Assembly: GCF_009669305.1 (NCBI RefSeq)
Contig: NZ_SADB01000006.1
Location: forward strand, 62,264-126,263
Reading direction: 5' to 3'
DNA from: Ancylomarina sp. 16SWW S1-10-2
Lineage (GTDB): Bacteria > Bacteroidota > Bacteroidia > Bacteroidales > Marinifilaceae
Length of the DNA: 64,000 bases
Part shown: positions 9,181 through 19,289 of the stretch, one piece after another
How the letters are laid out: each line of letters opens with the position of its first letter
Numbering within the stretch: position 1 is the stretch's first letter
Position numbers and translations under genes: made by a program
Notes under the pieces: generated by a model
Database searches by the model: none
Told to the model about the DNA's origin: nothing
What the model saw: only the letters and a program-made list of their open reading frames with translations

Positions 9181-9774
9181 TTAAAACATCAAGTCAAATT
9201 TAAGTTCAAAATTATCACTAATTGTTCTATCTCCTAAATTATCAAAAAATGATCCTGAACCATACTTAATATCATACTTGGTACGATCAATAACCATCAT
9301 TCCACTCATGTGATAAGATTCACCATGTTTATGCATATCAATTCCAAATTTCAATGGATTTGTAATGCCTTTAATAGTAAGTACACCATTAACCAAAAGC
9401 ATTCCATCTTTTCCTATTTCACTTCCTGTAACAACAAACTTTGCTTCAGGGAACTTTACGACACTAAAAAAATCTGGTGATTTTAAGTGCTTAACAAGAT
9501 CTCCACGATACTTCTCATTTGTAATATCTTTATTTGTAATACTACTCATATCCATCACAAATTCGCCACCAATAATATTATTGGCTTCCATTATAAGTAC
9601 GCCTGACTTCAATAACACAGAACCAGTGTGTTCTCCAGTCACTTTTTTACCTGTCCATTCAACTTTACTTTCGTCAGTTTTTAGTTTCATGCTTTTTTGA
9701 GCGAAAGCTGTGGTGTTCATTAATAATACGCCCATCACAAATGCAAAACCTAATAATATTTTCTTTATTTTCAT
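9181..9774 (-). CDS. YceI-family periplasmic lipocalin-like protein
   Basis: This 197-aa protein has an N-terminal signal peptide ending near AFAQ (residue 26). The YceI domain then shows DESKVEWTGKKVTGEHTG, a KSPDFFSVVKFPEA strand pair and VNGVLTIKGIT. YceI proteins form a lipocalin-like barrel that binds polyisoprenoid or other amphiphilic molecules in the periplasm. The length is typical. It stands alone, convergent with the FadL-like gene, so any link to that transporter is only positional. Confidence 0.88.
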   Translation of the reverse strand: MKIKKILLGFAFVMGVLLMNTTAFAQKSMKLKTDESKVEWTGKKVTGEHTGSVLLKSGVLIMEANNIIGGEFVMDMSSITNKDITNEKYRGDLVKHLKSPDFFSVVKFPEAKFVVTGSEIGKDGMLLVNGVLTIKGITNPLKFGIDMHKHGESYHMSGMMVIDRTKYDIKYGSGSFFDNLGDRTISDNFELKFDLMF

Positions 9775-10032
9775 TGTATCTTAATTTATTGATATTTTAT
9801 TATTTAAATTGAATTTAAATATACTTGTATTCTTATATAAGTAAAAGTAATAATTGTTAAACACCTGTTAATCTTCATCTCAGCAACATTTAAGATCTTA
9901 AATAAGGAAATAATTTCTCCGCGTAAATCTCATAAAACAGATTAGTTCTACATTCTAAATAAGCCTATAACAAGCTTTTGAGTGGAATTCAAAAATAAGA
10001 TTCTTTATATTTGAGTAAATCAAGTTTAAAAT

Positions 10033-11073
10033 ATGATCAAATATATCATTGTAGGTCAAGGCCTAGCTGGTACGCTCCTTGCCTACCAAATGCACAAGAA
10101 TAATATTCCTTTCAAAATCATTGTCGATCCAAGTTTAAAGTCAGCTTCAGAGATTGCAGCAGGACTGATTAATCCTCTCGTTTTTAAACGCCTCACAAAA
10201 AGTTGGATGGCTGATACCCTTTTCCCAATAATGTATGAGACATACACTGAAATGGAAAACATGCTTTCTATAAAATTCATCGAACAAAAAAAGATGATTA
10301 AACCTTTAGCTGAGCAAGATATTCCCATGTGGCAAAAACGAATAAAACAAGGGAAAATGAATCATTATATTGATAGACTCGATGATAATTTAAAGCTAGA
10401 AGGATATAAACCTATTGAGCATTATGGAGCACTTGTTCAAACGGGTTCCTGTAATTTAAGCATGATGATTCACGCCATGCGCAACTTCTTTAAACAGCAT
10501 AATTACCTTATCGAGGATCATCTTAAAATTGAGGATGTCACATTTAAAGACAAGTCTGTTTATTGGAAAAACCTGTCTGCAGAGAAAATTATTTTCTGTA
10601 AAGGCTATAAGGATGCACAAAACCCACTCTTCCCTTCTGGGAGTTTTTATCTAACTAAAGGTGAACTGATAGAAATTGAATCCAATGCATTGAGTGAAGA
10701 TTTCATCCTAAATAAAAATCTCTTCGTACTACCTCTTGGACAAAAACGCTTTAAGGTTGGTGCAACTTATCAATGGGATACTATAAATGAGGACACAAGT
10801 GAAGAAGGTAAATCAGAACTCCTTACAAAGCTGGATAAACTAATTGATACAGACTATACGGTTGTAAATCATTGGGCTGGTGTTAGACCTACCGTAAAAG
10901 ATAGACGTCCCATTCTCGGAGTTCATCCTCAAAATGATAGCTTGGCTATATTTAATGGACTTGGGACTAAAGGCGTCATGCTAGCGCCTTATTTTTCAGA
11001 ACAAATGCTCCAATTATTAGAAAATCCACTCGCTGAAATTAACGAAGAAGTTAAACTTGACCGTTTTTTCTAA
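10033..11073 (+). CDS. FAD-dependent oxidoreductase (DAO/ThiO-like)
   Basis: A Rossmann FAD-binding motif, VGQGLAGT, sits at residues 7-14 (G8, G10, G13). The body resembles the D-amino-acid oxidase fold: AAGLINPLVFKRLTKSW near 41-57, a central substrate-binding region, and a C-terminal GVRPTVKDRRPILGVHP followed by NGLGTKGVMLAPYF, which closes the FAD site. Such enzymes oxidise amino acids or amines at the C-N bond. The 346-aa length fits single-domain DAO enzymes. No thiamine or amino-acid genes adjoin it, so the substrate is unknown. Confidence 0.8.
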   Translation: MIKYIIVGQGLAGTLLAYQMHKNNIPFKIIVDPSLKSASEIAAGLINPLVFKRLTKSWMADTLFPIMYETYTEMENMLSIKFIEQKKMIKPLAEQDIPMWQKRIKQGKMNHYIDRLDDNLKLEGYKPIEHYGALVQTGSCNLSMMIHAMRNFFKQHNYLIEDHLKIEDVTFKDKSVYWKNLSAEKIIFCKGYKDAQNPLFPSGSFYLTKGELIEIESNALSEDFILNKNLFVLPLGQKRFKVGATYQWDTINEDTSEEGKSELLTKLDKLIDTDYTVVNHWAGVRPTVKDRRPILGVHPQNDSLAIFNGLGTKGVMLAPYFSEQMLQLLENPLAEINEEVKLDRFF

Positions 11074-11088
11074 ATCATGATAATAAAA

Positions 11089-11136
11089 AAGGCTATTTCA
11101 GAGAAAACCCAAATAGATTCTCTTCGAAACAGCCTT
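11089..11136. terminator. imperfect hairpin between convergent genes
   Basis: AAGGCT (11089-11094) pairs with AGCCTT (11131-11136), followed by TTTC/GAAA and an inner GAGAA/TTCTC, with small bulges. A tracts on the left supply a U tract on the minus strand. It lies between the oxidoreductase stop and the tricorn-like protease stop. Confidence 0.55.
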
Positions 11137-11159
11137 AATTTATATCGTATCAAAAATGA

Positions 11160-14100
11160 TTACTTCACATCTGCTTCAATCCATTTAGATTTATTTGGCT
11201 CTTTAGGAGCTTTTATATTCTTCTTTGGATTCTCTTTCAATTCTTTTAAAAGCATTTCAACAGCTTTCTCAATTGAAGGATCAATTCCTTTTGCAACCTT
11301 ATCTGGTTCATCATAAACTTCAACATCTGGATAAACGCCAATACCTTCGATAATCCATTTCTCATTTTCATCGAAAATACCAAAACGAGGAACGGCAATA
11401 TAGCCTCCGTCAACTAATCCAGCATTACCCGACATACCAACAAGTCCGCCCCAAGTCCGCGTACCAATAAGCTTTCCAAGTCCTTTCTTTCTAAAATAGT
11501 ATGGAAAAGCATCTCCTCCTGATGAAGAATAATGGTTAATCAACATCGCTTTTGGTCCGTCATGAGCAATACCTGGAGTCTGCGTTGGTTCTAAACCTCT
11601 ACGATGCCAATACGAAAGCACATTACGATCCAATAAATCAGCCATCTGATCGGGAATAAACCCTCCACCATTATAACGATCATCGATAATTAAAGCCTCT
11701 TTATCGTGATAAGCATACATACCTCGGTGTAATTCACGATTACCTTCTACAGCCGTATTAGGAACGTGGATATAACCAATTTTACCATCAGATAACTTGT
11801 CTACCATCTCACGACGTTCATTCACCCAATTCAAATACATAAGCTCAATTTCTGAACCAATCGGTTTTATGGTATAAGTTCTTGCACCTTCTATACTAGG
11901 CTTAGAATTAACCGTAATTTCAACCGTCTTACCCAGCGTATTCTCCAAATACATGTAAGGATTCTCATCTAGATTCAACTCATGACCATTTATACTCAAA
12001 AGATAATCTCCTTGGTTCACATCTACACCTTGTTCTGTTAGTGGAGATCTACGATTAGGCGTCCAATTTTCGCCTTCAAAAATCTTAGAAATAATATATT
12101 TTCCTGATTTAGTATCTGCTTTTATTTTAGCTCCTAACAAACCTGTTTCTATTGGCTTCACTTTCTCAAAATCGCCATAATTCACATAAGCATGTCCGGT
12201 ATTCGTTTCCGAGATAATTTCACCAAGAATATAGTCTAAATCTGCACGATGACTAACGTAAGGCATCAATTGGTTGTAGTTGGCTCTAATTTGAGCCCAA
12301 TCTACACCTTGCATATTAGCAACATAATAGTAATCACGAAAAATTCGCCATCCATCTACATAAATCTGATTCCACTCTTTCTTCGGATCAATCTTCATTT
12401 CTAAACCATCCAAAGCAAGTTCACCATCTCCTACTTTTTGCCCTGCACTCATGTTAATAATACCATAAATAGAACCTGCTCGGTAAATAATTGTTTCACC
12501 ATTACCCGATAAGGAATAATCAGAAACACGATTTAGAATAACCTCATCTTTTTCCTTAGCAATATCATAATGGTGCAACTCACTTTTAGTAGCATAAAGA
12601 ATACCACCATCAACTGCAGTTAAATTGCTATAATTACCAGATGACAATGGAAATACTGAAATACGATTTGATATATTTTTAAAATCAATATCTATTTTCA
12701 ATTGAGCCTTATTTTCTTTTTCCTTAGCCTTCTCCTTGGTATCACTTTTTACCTCTTCAACATCATTTTTTAGAGCAAAAAGTTTAGGTCCATTATTTTT
12801 TAATGAAATCGCATAAATACGAGTCGCATTATTGTATAAATAGTTGAATTCGAAGCTTGAGAAATCCAAATTAAAATCGCGATTAGATAAAAAGAAAATG
12901 AAATTTCCATCTTGAGAAAAAACAGGTTCCGAATCGCTAAAAGTATCATTTGTCAACTTAGAATTCTTTCCATTCTTTAGGTTATAAACCCAAATGGCAG
13001 ATTGACTATTGTTGCTTTCTTTTGAATAGGTAACCCACTCCGAATCTGTAGAGAAATTATATTCTTTAATTTCATTACGATTAGCTGTATCAATAACTTT
13101 CACTTTTCCACTCTCAACATCAAGATAATTAAGTTTTAAAGTACGGTCAAAATACAGAAGGTACTTACTATTAGCAGACCATTTAGCATTGTACATCCAA
13201 GCCGATGAACCAGAAGTAATTTGTTTAGCTTTAGCCCCTTTTTTATTTTCAAGCAAATAGATCTCATACTCACCTGTTGCATCAGAATAATAAGAAATGT
13301 ATTTACCATTAGGCGACCAAGTTGGAGCTGTTTCACGTACACCTTGAGTCTGAGTTAAATTTAGAGTCGGTCCATTTTTAGCTGGCACCGAAAAAATATC
13401 GCCACGAGCATCGAATAAAGCTCGTTTACCTGAAGGAGATACGGCAACGCCTCCAATAAAATCTTTTACATTCTTATAATATGGTAAAATGTTCGGATTA
13501 TCGAAGTGAATATTAACGATAACACGCTCTTCTTTACCAGTTTCTAGATTCAACTTAAATAATTGCCCTCCATTTTCATATACAATTTGTCCATTCTCTC
13601 CTGAAGGCCACATCACGTCAAAAGTCTTGTGATAGGTCATTTGAGTGATCTTCTTAGTTGGAATGTCATACTTATAAATATTCAACTTCAAATCACGATC
13701 GGAAGCAAAGTAAATCGCATCCTTATACCAAGATGGTATTTGATCTGTTCCTACAAATTTTGTAATACGCTCCGATTGATCTTTCTCTAAATCGTAAATC
13801 CAAAGGTCAGCAGCACGTCCACCCTTATAGCGTTTCCAAGTTCGAAATTCTCTACTAATTGGAGCAAAACACATTTTCTTAGCATCAGGCGAAAATACGC
13901 CCATTCCACCTTCGGTAATCTGTAATGGTTGTTCAAGACCACCTTTTAAGCTCACCTTATAATATGTTCCATTTCTTTCACCGAAAGGTGTCCGATTCAT
14001 ACGAACCAATATCGATTGACTATCTGGAGTCCAATCTAAAACCACGTTATCGAATCCACCACGAGGTGGCATTAAACCAACTGAGTTATAATAAGTCAAC

Positions 14101-14414
14101 TGACGAGGTGTTCCTCCTTCGGCAGGCATAACATATACTTGACGAGATCCAGAATATTCCCCCGAAAAAGCAATCCATTTTCCATCGGGAGAAATTTTAG
14201 GAAACAATTCCATTCCCTTATGCGACGTTAATCGAGTTGCGTCTCCACCTTTTGAATCTACCGACCAAATATCGCCAGCATAGACAAAAGCAATTAGGTT
14301 TTTATTCACATCAGGATATCGCATCAAACGCGCATCTTTCTGTGCACTCACATGACCAATCATTCCCATTAAGATGAGAAGAAAGGCAGCAAATTTAAGA
14401 TTCTTTTCTTGCAT
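11160..14414 (-). CDS. tricorn-like S41 peptidase
   Basis: This 1084-aa protein begins with a signal peptide (to about VSAQ, residue 25). It continues through TolB/tricorn-type beta-propeller repeats with recurring WSPNGKYISYYSD and DGKWIAFSG motifs to about 640. A low-complexity K/E spacer lies near 570, a tricorn core and PDZ domain (SPLTEQGVDVNQGDYLLSINGH) follow, and then the S41 catalytic domain. Likely catalytic residues are the histidine in TGHAYVNYG, S965 in the SSSGGD loop and E1023 in WIIEGIG. It would cut peptides in the periplasm. It is monocistronic; the product of the neighbouring oxidoreductase is unrelated. Confidence 0.88.
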   Translation of the reverse strand: MQEKNLKFAAFLLILMGMIGHVSAQKDARLMRYPDVNKNLIAFVYAGDIWSVDSKGGDATRLTSHKGMELFPKISPDGKWIAFSGEYSGSRQVYVMPAEGGTPRQLTYYNSVGLMPPRGGFDNVVLDWTPDSQSILVRMNRTPFGERNGTYYKVSLKGGLEQPLQITEGGMGVFSPDAKKMCFAPISREFRTWKRYKGGRAADLWIYDLEKDQSERITKFVGTDQIPSWYKDAIYFASDRDLKLNIYKYDIPTKKITQMTYHKTFDVMWPSGENGQIVYENGGQLFKLNLETGKEERVIVNIHFDNPNILPYYKNVKDFIGGVAVSPSGKRALFDARGDIFSVPAKNGPTLNLTQTQGVRETAPTWSPNGKYISYYSDATGEYEIYLLENKKGAKAKQITSGSSAWMYNAKWSANSKYLLYFDRTLKLNYLDVESGKVKVIDTANRNEIKEYNFSTDSEWVTYSKESNNSQSAIWVYNLKNGKNSKLTNDTFSDSEPVFSQDGNFIFFLSNRDFNLDFSSFEFNYLYNNATRIYAISLKNNGPKLFALKNDVEEVKSDTKEKAKEKENKAQLKIDIDFKNISNRISVFPLSSGNYSNLTAVDGGILYATKSELHHYDIAKEKDEVILNRVSDYSLSGNGETIIYRAGSIYGIINMSAGQKVGDGELALDGLEMKIDPKKEWNQIYVDGWRIFRDYYYVANMQGVDWAQIRANYNQLMPYVSHRADLDYILGEIISETNTGHAYVNYGDFEKVKPIETGLLGAKIKADTKSGKYIISKIFEGENWTPNRRSPLTEQGVDVNQGDYLLSINGHELNLDENPYMYLENTLGKTVEITVNSKPSIEGARTYTIKPIGSEIELMYLNWVNERREMVDKLSDGKIGYIHVPNTAVEGNRELHRGMYAYHDKEALIIDDRYNGGGFIPDQMADLLDRNVLSYWHRRGLEPTQTPGIAHDGPKAMLINHYSSSGGDAFPYYFRKKGLGKLIGTRTWGGLVGMSGNAGLVDGGYIAVPRFGIFDENEKWIIEGIGVYPDVEVYDEPDKVAKGIDPSIEKAVEMLLKELKENPKKNIKAPKEPNKSKWIEADVK

Positions 14415-14918
14415 TATTTTCTGTGTGTTTGTGTTAGAATATGATTAAATTATACATTTACAGTACAAACTCTAAAGTTACAAAACCATTTATTTTACGA
14501 AGAAAGAACTTAATTAAATAATTAGGATCAGTTTAAATAATTCTAAATATTAATGACGAATAGTCACATAAATTCTAATAATTAATCTGATTTGCAGTTT
14601 ATATTTTTTTAATAAGGCTTACGAATTTCTCTAAGGTATAAACGAACTTAAGCGTTAAGTAGCACCAATTATTCTAGTATAAAGATCCTTTAAAATAAAC
14701 TTCTATTAGCTCACCTTAATTTATTTTTAAAAATAAAACCTGTAGCATTCATTATACAATAATATGATATCACTACTAATGATATAGAATGAATAAATCC
14801 AAAGCAAGCCCCGAGGAATTATATTTATAAATGTCAATGTCAGAAAAACCGTTTTGAATAAAAATCACAGCAGATGAGAGGCATACAAATGCTCAGGATC
14901 AACAAAAACATAAATGAA
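14415..14918. other. gene-free interval, 504 bp
   Basis: AT-rich DNA upstream of the tricorn-like gene and downstream of the epimerase. I see no open frame with a credible protein and no strong terminator hairpin. The promoter of the protease must lie within about 100 bp of 14415, but no box matching TAnnTTTG closely was found. Confidence 0.5.
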
Positions 14919-15878
14919 TTAGCTGTGAACGCGATCAAACCATTCAACAAACTTTTTTATGCCTTGATCAAATTTAACCTGTGGCTTATAACCAATTAAT
15001 TTTTCTGCTTTACTAATATCGGCATAGGTTTGTTTTACATCTCCCGCTTGCATTGGCAGTCTTTCTATGATAGGCTCTACTTTTGCCTCTTTGCTTATAA
15101 CATCAATAAGTTCGCTCAAAAGTACGGGGAAACAATTGCCTAAATTAATCGTATCAAAAACATTATCATGTAATTTTAAATAGTCACAAGTTTGAATAAT
15201 ACCCTTTACAGTATCGTTAACATAGGTGTAATCTCTTGCAGTTGTTCCATCACCAAATACAGGAATGGATTCTCCTTTACGCAAAAGACGTAAGAATTTA
15301 TGGATAGCCAAATCTGGTCGTTGTCGTGGTCCATAAACAGTGAAAAATCTCATGTTTACAATATCCAAATTATACAAGTAATGGTAAGTGTGATTTAGGA
15401 GTTCACAGCTCTTTTTTGTAAAGGCATAGGGCGAAATGGGCTCATCTAGTTTTGCACTTTCACGGAATGGAACTTCTTCTGCATTACCATAAATCGACGA
15501 AGAAGATGCGAAAGCCAGTTTCTTAATCTGCTTTTTACGCATATAATCCAACACATTTTTTGTTCCCGTAATATTACTATCGATATAGCTTTGTGGATCA
15601 TCAATAGAAGGTCGTACACCTGCTTTACCAGCTAAGTGAATCACAATATCAATTTTCTCTCCTATTTGATCAAGGGATGTTTCTTCTCTCAGGTCTAATT
15701 CATAAAAATAGAAGTTTGGATTATTTTTTAAGCCTTCTATATTTTGTTCCTTTATACTTTTTGGATAGAAAGTGTCAAAATTATCTATCCCTACAACACT
15801 GTAGCCTTCCTTAATAAGTTTTTCACTGACATGTGATCCAATAAATCCGGCACATCCAGTTACCATTATAGTATCCAT
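14919..15878 (-). CDS. NAD-dependent sugar-nucleotide epimerase (UDP-glucuronate epimerase-like)
   Basis: An extended SDR of 319 aa. The NAD-binding motif TGCAGFIGSH is near residues 7-16, the acidic residue after beta-2 is D37 or so (GIDNFD), and the catalytic SPYAFTKK provides Y and K. RFFTVYGPRQRPD and a GDGTTARDYTYVND substrate loop are typical of UDP-glucuronate 4-epimerase and close GDP-sugar relatives. It is the last gene of a minus-strand operon after GT2, LAB_N and GT39 genes, 57 bp downstream of the GT39 stop. The context suggests it makes the sugar nucleotide transferred by that system. Exact substrate unresolved. Confidence 0.82.
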   Translation of the reverse strand: MDTIMVTGCAGFIGSHVSEKLIKEGYSVVGIDNFDTFYPKSIKEQNIEGLKNNPNFYFYELDLREETSLDQIGEKIDIVIHLAGKAGVRPSIDDPQSYIDSNITGTKNVLDYMRKKQIKKLAFASSSSIYGNAEEVPFRESAKLDEPISPYAFTKKSCELLNHTYHYLYNLDIVNMRFFTVYGPRQRPDLAIHKFLRLLRKGESIPVFGDGTTARDYTYVNDTVKGIIQTCDYLKLHDNVFDTINLGNCFPVLLSELIDVISKEAKVEPIIERLPMQAGDVKQTYADISKAEKLIGYKPQVKFDQGIKKFVEWFDRVHS

Positions 15879-15935
15879 TATTCTCGATATTTGTAAATAA
15901 TTTTCTTTATAAAAAAGACATTTCCATCTTATATA

Positions 15936-17573
15936 TTAATGTTTTGGCTTGATTATAGATACGTATTTTGTAAATCTTACTTTACTCTTTTTAGACCGAT
16001 TGTAATCAAAATAATCTAAAACCTCAATATCAACTTGATTTTTAATTTCTTGTGGGAGAATTTCCTCGGGCTTATAAGTGGAGAAAACGACAAATGCTTT
16101 GTCCTCCGGTAAATTTGCATCTTTTTCAAAATTCCACTGTTTAACGTCTTGTCCTACTTCCCAAACCAATTCTATTCGAAAACCTTCTTTTCCTATGCTA
16201 TAAAAATTTAATCCCTGAACAGAATCCAAAGTACGCACTTCACGAATATTTTTAAACTTTGGATTCTGATTAGCTAATTTTCCAACAGATGGCAGCACAA
16301 AAGCCTGGGTTGCTCCCATTAAAAGCCCAATTCCTAACAAGAGAGTAGAAATATGTCTTTTTTTCCATCCCCATAGTAATATAGCACATACAAACTCTAT
16401 AAGTAAACTTATTAGAACAAGACTAAACATAGACATATATCCTGGCCTATATAGAAACTGATATAAGCCAAAGGGAAGGACGAAAGCGACAAAAGCAATC
16501 AACCCAATATTAATTCCAAACAAGAGTTTATCCCATTTATCGGCTTTATTCTCTTTAAAAACAAGAGATAAATGATTCAGATAATAAGCCACCATAAAAG
16601 CAGAAGGAAGTAATACGGGCAGAAGATACCGATCTTTTTTCTCAGGAAGTAATGAGAGTAACACAACTGAGCCTATAGTCCAAAACAAGGCTAGCTTATA
16701 ACCTTTATTTTCTTTAAACCGCTTTAATCCATAAGGGAAAAGAAGAGCAGTAGTAATAAATAAGGTCCATATACCTGACTGAATTGGAAAATTCCAATAG
16801 TACCAAAATGGTCTAACATGTCTATTTATCCAAGATCCCGTTTCAAGTTTAGAAATGGCTGCTAACTCAACTGGGTGCATAATATAAATGTAAATTGGCC
16901 ACCAAAAGCTAATAATCAGAAAAAGGAAAATGCCAAGAAGTAAAGCTTTCCATTTAATTGCAACTTGTTTACTACCATATAAGGTGATATACACAATTAA
17001 AAAAGGAAGGAATACACTATAAAAAGATACTGGTCCCTTACTTAAAAAAGATAAGCCAAGCATAGAGCTCGCTCCGAGAAAGATAAGCCAATTTTGACCC
17101 TCTTTTTGCCAGCCTTTAACCAAAAGCCAAATGGCTCCTAGCATAAAACTATGACAATAAATGTCCCAAGTACCTGTACGTCCCGTATAAAACACATAAA
17201 AACTTGTTGCCAAAACAAATGCTGTCGTAAAGGCTAAGTCTTTTTTCTTATGCAACTCAAAACTTAATAGATAAGCAAAAAACACCATCAGTGTTCCCAT
17301 AATACCTGCTGGGAAACGAAGCATGCCAATATTTTCTTTTCCAAACCAGAGACCAAATAAACCTGTTATCCAAGTAGGGAAAGGTGGTTTCGCCAAACGT
17401 AATTCACCGTTCATAGTGGGAACCAACCAATTGCCTTTCTCAATCATATCTCGAGCAGTCACAAAATTTCGGGCCTCCATAATATTTACATAGAATGATT
17501 CTGGCATAATAAAGAAAGCAAAAAAGCTAACTACAAGCAGAAGAGACAGGTAAATGGCGTGTTTATTTTGCAT
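15936..17573 (-). CDS. GT39/ArnT-like membrane glycosyltransferase
   Basis: I take the ATG at 17573 as start (545 aa; an in-frame ATG at 17615 is possible but adds a polar stretch before the first helix). The protein has about 11-13 hydrophobic helices. The first periplasmic loop carries the acidic EARNFVTARDM motif and LRLAKPPFPTW, as in the ArnT/PMT (GT39) family, which transfers a sugar from a polyprenyl phosphate carrier to lipid A or a protein. A soluble C-terminal domain follows. It is preceded by GT2 and LAB_N genes, the usual partners that make and move the lipid-linked sugar. Acceptor and sugar are unknown. Confidence 0.85.
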   Translation of the reverse strand: MQNKHAIYLSLLLVVSFFAFFIMPESFYVNIMEARNFVTARDMIEKGNWLVPTMNGELRLAKPPFPTWITGLFGLWFGKENIGMLRFPAGIMGTLMVFFAYLLSFELHKKKDLAFTTAFVLATSFYVFYTGRTGTWDIYCHSFMLGAIWLLVKGWQKEGQNWLIFLGASSMLGLSFLSKGPVSFYSVFLPFLIVYITLYGSKQVAIKWKALLLGIFLFLIISFWWPIYIYIMHPVELAAISKLETGSWINRHVRPFWYYWNFPIQSGIWTLFITTALLFPYGLKRFKENKGYKLALFWTIGSVVLLSLLPEKKDRYLLPVLLPSAFMVAYYLNHLSLVFKENKADKWDKLLFGINIGLIAFVAFVLPFGLYQFLYRPGYMSMFSLVLISLLIEFVCAILLWGWKKRHISTLLLGIGLLMGATQAFVLPSVGKLANQNPKFKNIREVRTLDSVQGLNFYSIGKEGFRIELVWEVGQDVKQWNFEKDANLPEDKAFVVFSTYKPEEILPQEIKNQVDIEVLDYFDYNRSKKSKVRFTKYVSIIKPKH

Positions 17574-17645
17574 TATAAAGTAAGTGTTATAATCGTGGTT
17601 TAAAAAATTCGACAACTATTCTAGAACTTAACAAGCCGATGTATA

Positions 17646-18296
17646 TCACGGTGTATTCTTCTTCAAATCTTTTGGTAAAGACTTTTTCCTAAAAAAAGAC
17701 AAATTCCTTGCATAAATAATCACCCCAAAAGCCTGACCAAAAAACAATACAGGATCTTTTCGATAAATTGCATAAGAAAGAATCATGGCAGAACCAATAA
17801 GACTAATAAGCCAAAAACCCAAAGGAAGAACCGATTCGCCTTCTTTTTCGGAATACAACCATTGGTAAACAAACCGAAATGTAAAAGTGATTTGCCCAGC
17901 ACTTCCCCAAATTAATAAGCCAAGTGGAATTTGTGAATTGAAAAAAAGAAGGTCAAGGTGACTCTGCAAATTATTAGCCATGTAGGCAAACGCGAATATG
18001 GGAGTAGCTATGCATAGAATTCTGCTGAACAAGGGTAATTTCTTCCAATCCCCTTTTAGCTGCAGATTCCTGATATAAATAAAATAAGAAATAACTTGTC
18101 CCAAAAGGATAGCAAAATCGTTTCTTAATAAGCCATACAAAAACAGCATCCAGGAGGCTAGAATGCTTAGTTGCCAAAAAAGTGTAGGAGATAGTGATTT
18201 ACCAGCTTTCTCAGATTTAATCCATTGAACAATCAAACGGGCAGAAAACAAACCCTGAGCCAGAAAACCTATTCCATAGATATAAGCATTACTCAT
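17646..18296 (-). CDS. membrane protein with two LAB_N (lipid A biosynthesis N-terminal) domains
   Basis: This 216-aa protein of about six helices consists of two tandem copies of the LAB_N domain. One contains LFSARLIVQWIKSEKAGKS and RNDFAILLGQ; the second contains FRFVYQWLYSEKEGES and RKDPVLFFGQAFGVIIYARN. LAB_N normally occurs once at the N-terminus of lipid-A-disaccharide synthase relatives or as a free-standing small membrane protein. Its start overlaps the GT2 stop by one base (TAATG), so the two are translationally coupled. It probably helps present or flip a polyprenyl-linked sugar for the GT39 enzyme (inference). Confidence 0.8.
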   Translation of the reverse strand: MSNAYIYGIGFLAQGLFSARLIVQWIKSEKAGKSLSPTLFWQLSILASWMLFLYGLLRNDFAILLGQVISYFIYIRNLQLKGDWKKLPLFSRILCIATPIFAFAYMANNLQSHLDLLFFNSQIPLGLLIWGSAGQITFTFRFVYQWLYSEKEGESVLPLGFWLISLIGSAMILSYAIYRKDPVLFFGQAFGVIIYARNLSFFRKKSLPKDLKKNTP

Positions 18297-19012
18297 TAAC
18301 CTTGTTTTGAAATGTCATAATTTATATATCTTTTCTTCATCCACCGATAAGCAAAACAATCCATAAAAGGACCACTTAATCGATTAAATAAATGGTACTT
18401 GGCTTCACCTGCAATACGAGGGAAATGTCTCACAGTAATCTGTTTAACTTCTAGGTTCTGCAATTGAATAAGCGCAGGAAGAAAACGATGCATACCATTA
18501 AAAAAAGGTATTTTTTTAGCCGCATTAGTTTCAATTACTTTTAACGGGCAACCTGTATCCTCCATTCCATCCTTGGTCATAAAACGGCGAAAACCGTTGG
18601 CAATCTTTGAACTCATCTTCTTAACAAAGGTGTCTTTTCTATTTTTCCGTACGCCAGTAACTAATGCAAAGTCCTTTCTATATTTTAATAACAAATTAAA
18701 ATCTTCGGGTGTCGTTTGCAAATCAGAATCAATATAGCCCACATAAGCTGTGTTACAATAATCAATCCCGGCCTTAAGGGCAGCACTAAGTCCACTATTT
18801 TTTGAGAGTGAAATGTATGAAAATAATTTATTTTGTTGACAAATTTTCTCAATCATCACCTGTCCACTATCTGTAGATCCATCATTAACCAAAAGAACTT
18901 TGGAGGGAACTATTGCTGATTGGAGAAATTGGGTGAGTTCTTTTTCCAATCTAATCAAATTATCTTCTTCATTAAATAAAGGTACTATAATGGTAAACTC
19001 GATCTTGGACAT
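18296..19012 (-). CDS. GT2 family polyprenyl-phosphate glycosyltransferase (ArnC/DPM-like)
   Basis: A 238-aa GT-A fold enzyme. FTIIVPLFNEEDNL is at the N-terminus, VNDGSTDSG follows near 43-51, and the metal-binding DSDLQTTPED resembles DXD of dolichol-phosphate mannose synthase. It lacks the C-terminal membrane helices of ArnC, so is likely membrane-associated or partnered with the adjoining LAB_N protein. It would transfer a sugar from a nucleotide to undecaprenyl phosphate, supplying the GT39 enzyme. It is the first gene of the four-gene operon. Confidence 0.85.
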   Translation of the reverse strand: MSKIEFTIIVPLFNEEDNLIRLEKELTQFLQSAIVPSKVLLVNDGSTDSGQVMIEKICQQNKLFSYISLSKNSGLSAALKAGIDYCNTAYVGYIDSDLQTTPEDFNLLLKYRKDFALVTGVRKNRKDTFVKKMSSKIANGFRRFMTKDGMEDTGCPLKVIETNAAKKIPFFNGMHRFLPALIQLQNLEVKQITVRHFPRIAGEAKYHLFNRLSGPFMDCFAYRWMKKRYINYDISKQG

Positions 19013-19234
19013 AAACTTAGTTAGTAGAATTTAATTTGATGCTTATCAAGCATATAAAATTGATCAGCAATGTAAGCAAAAACAATCTTATGAGAAACTA
19101 AAACATACATAAAAAGATCAAAAATTAGGAGAGGAAATGTTTATACAAGTGCTAATAAACCTAGCTTTAAAGGAGCTATTTTGATTTATCAGAAATTAAA
19201 ACTCACAATGATTGAGATGATTATCAATAAAAAA

Positions 19235-19264
19235 GAGCAAGAAACATCTTAATGTAACTTGCTC
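19235..19264 (-). terminator. terminator of the quinone reductase gene
   Basis: GAGCAAG (19235-19241) pairs with CTTGCTC (19258-19264), with an inner 4-bp stem after a 2-nt mismatch. Six Ts follow on the minus strand. It lies 26 bp beyond the stop. Confidence 0.8.
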
Positions 19265-19289
19265 ACTCTTATCGTTTATAAACGCGATT

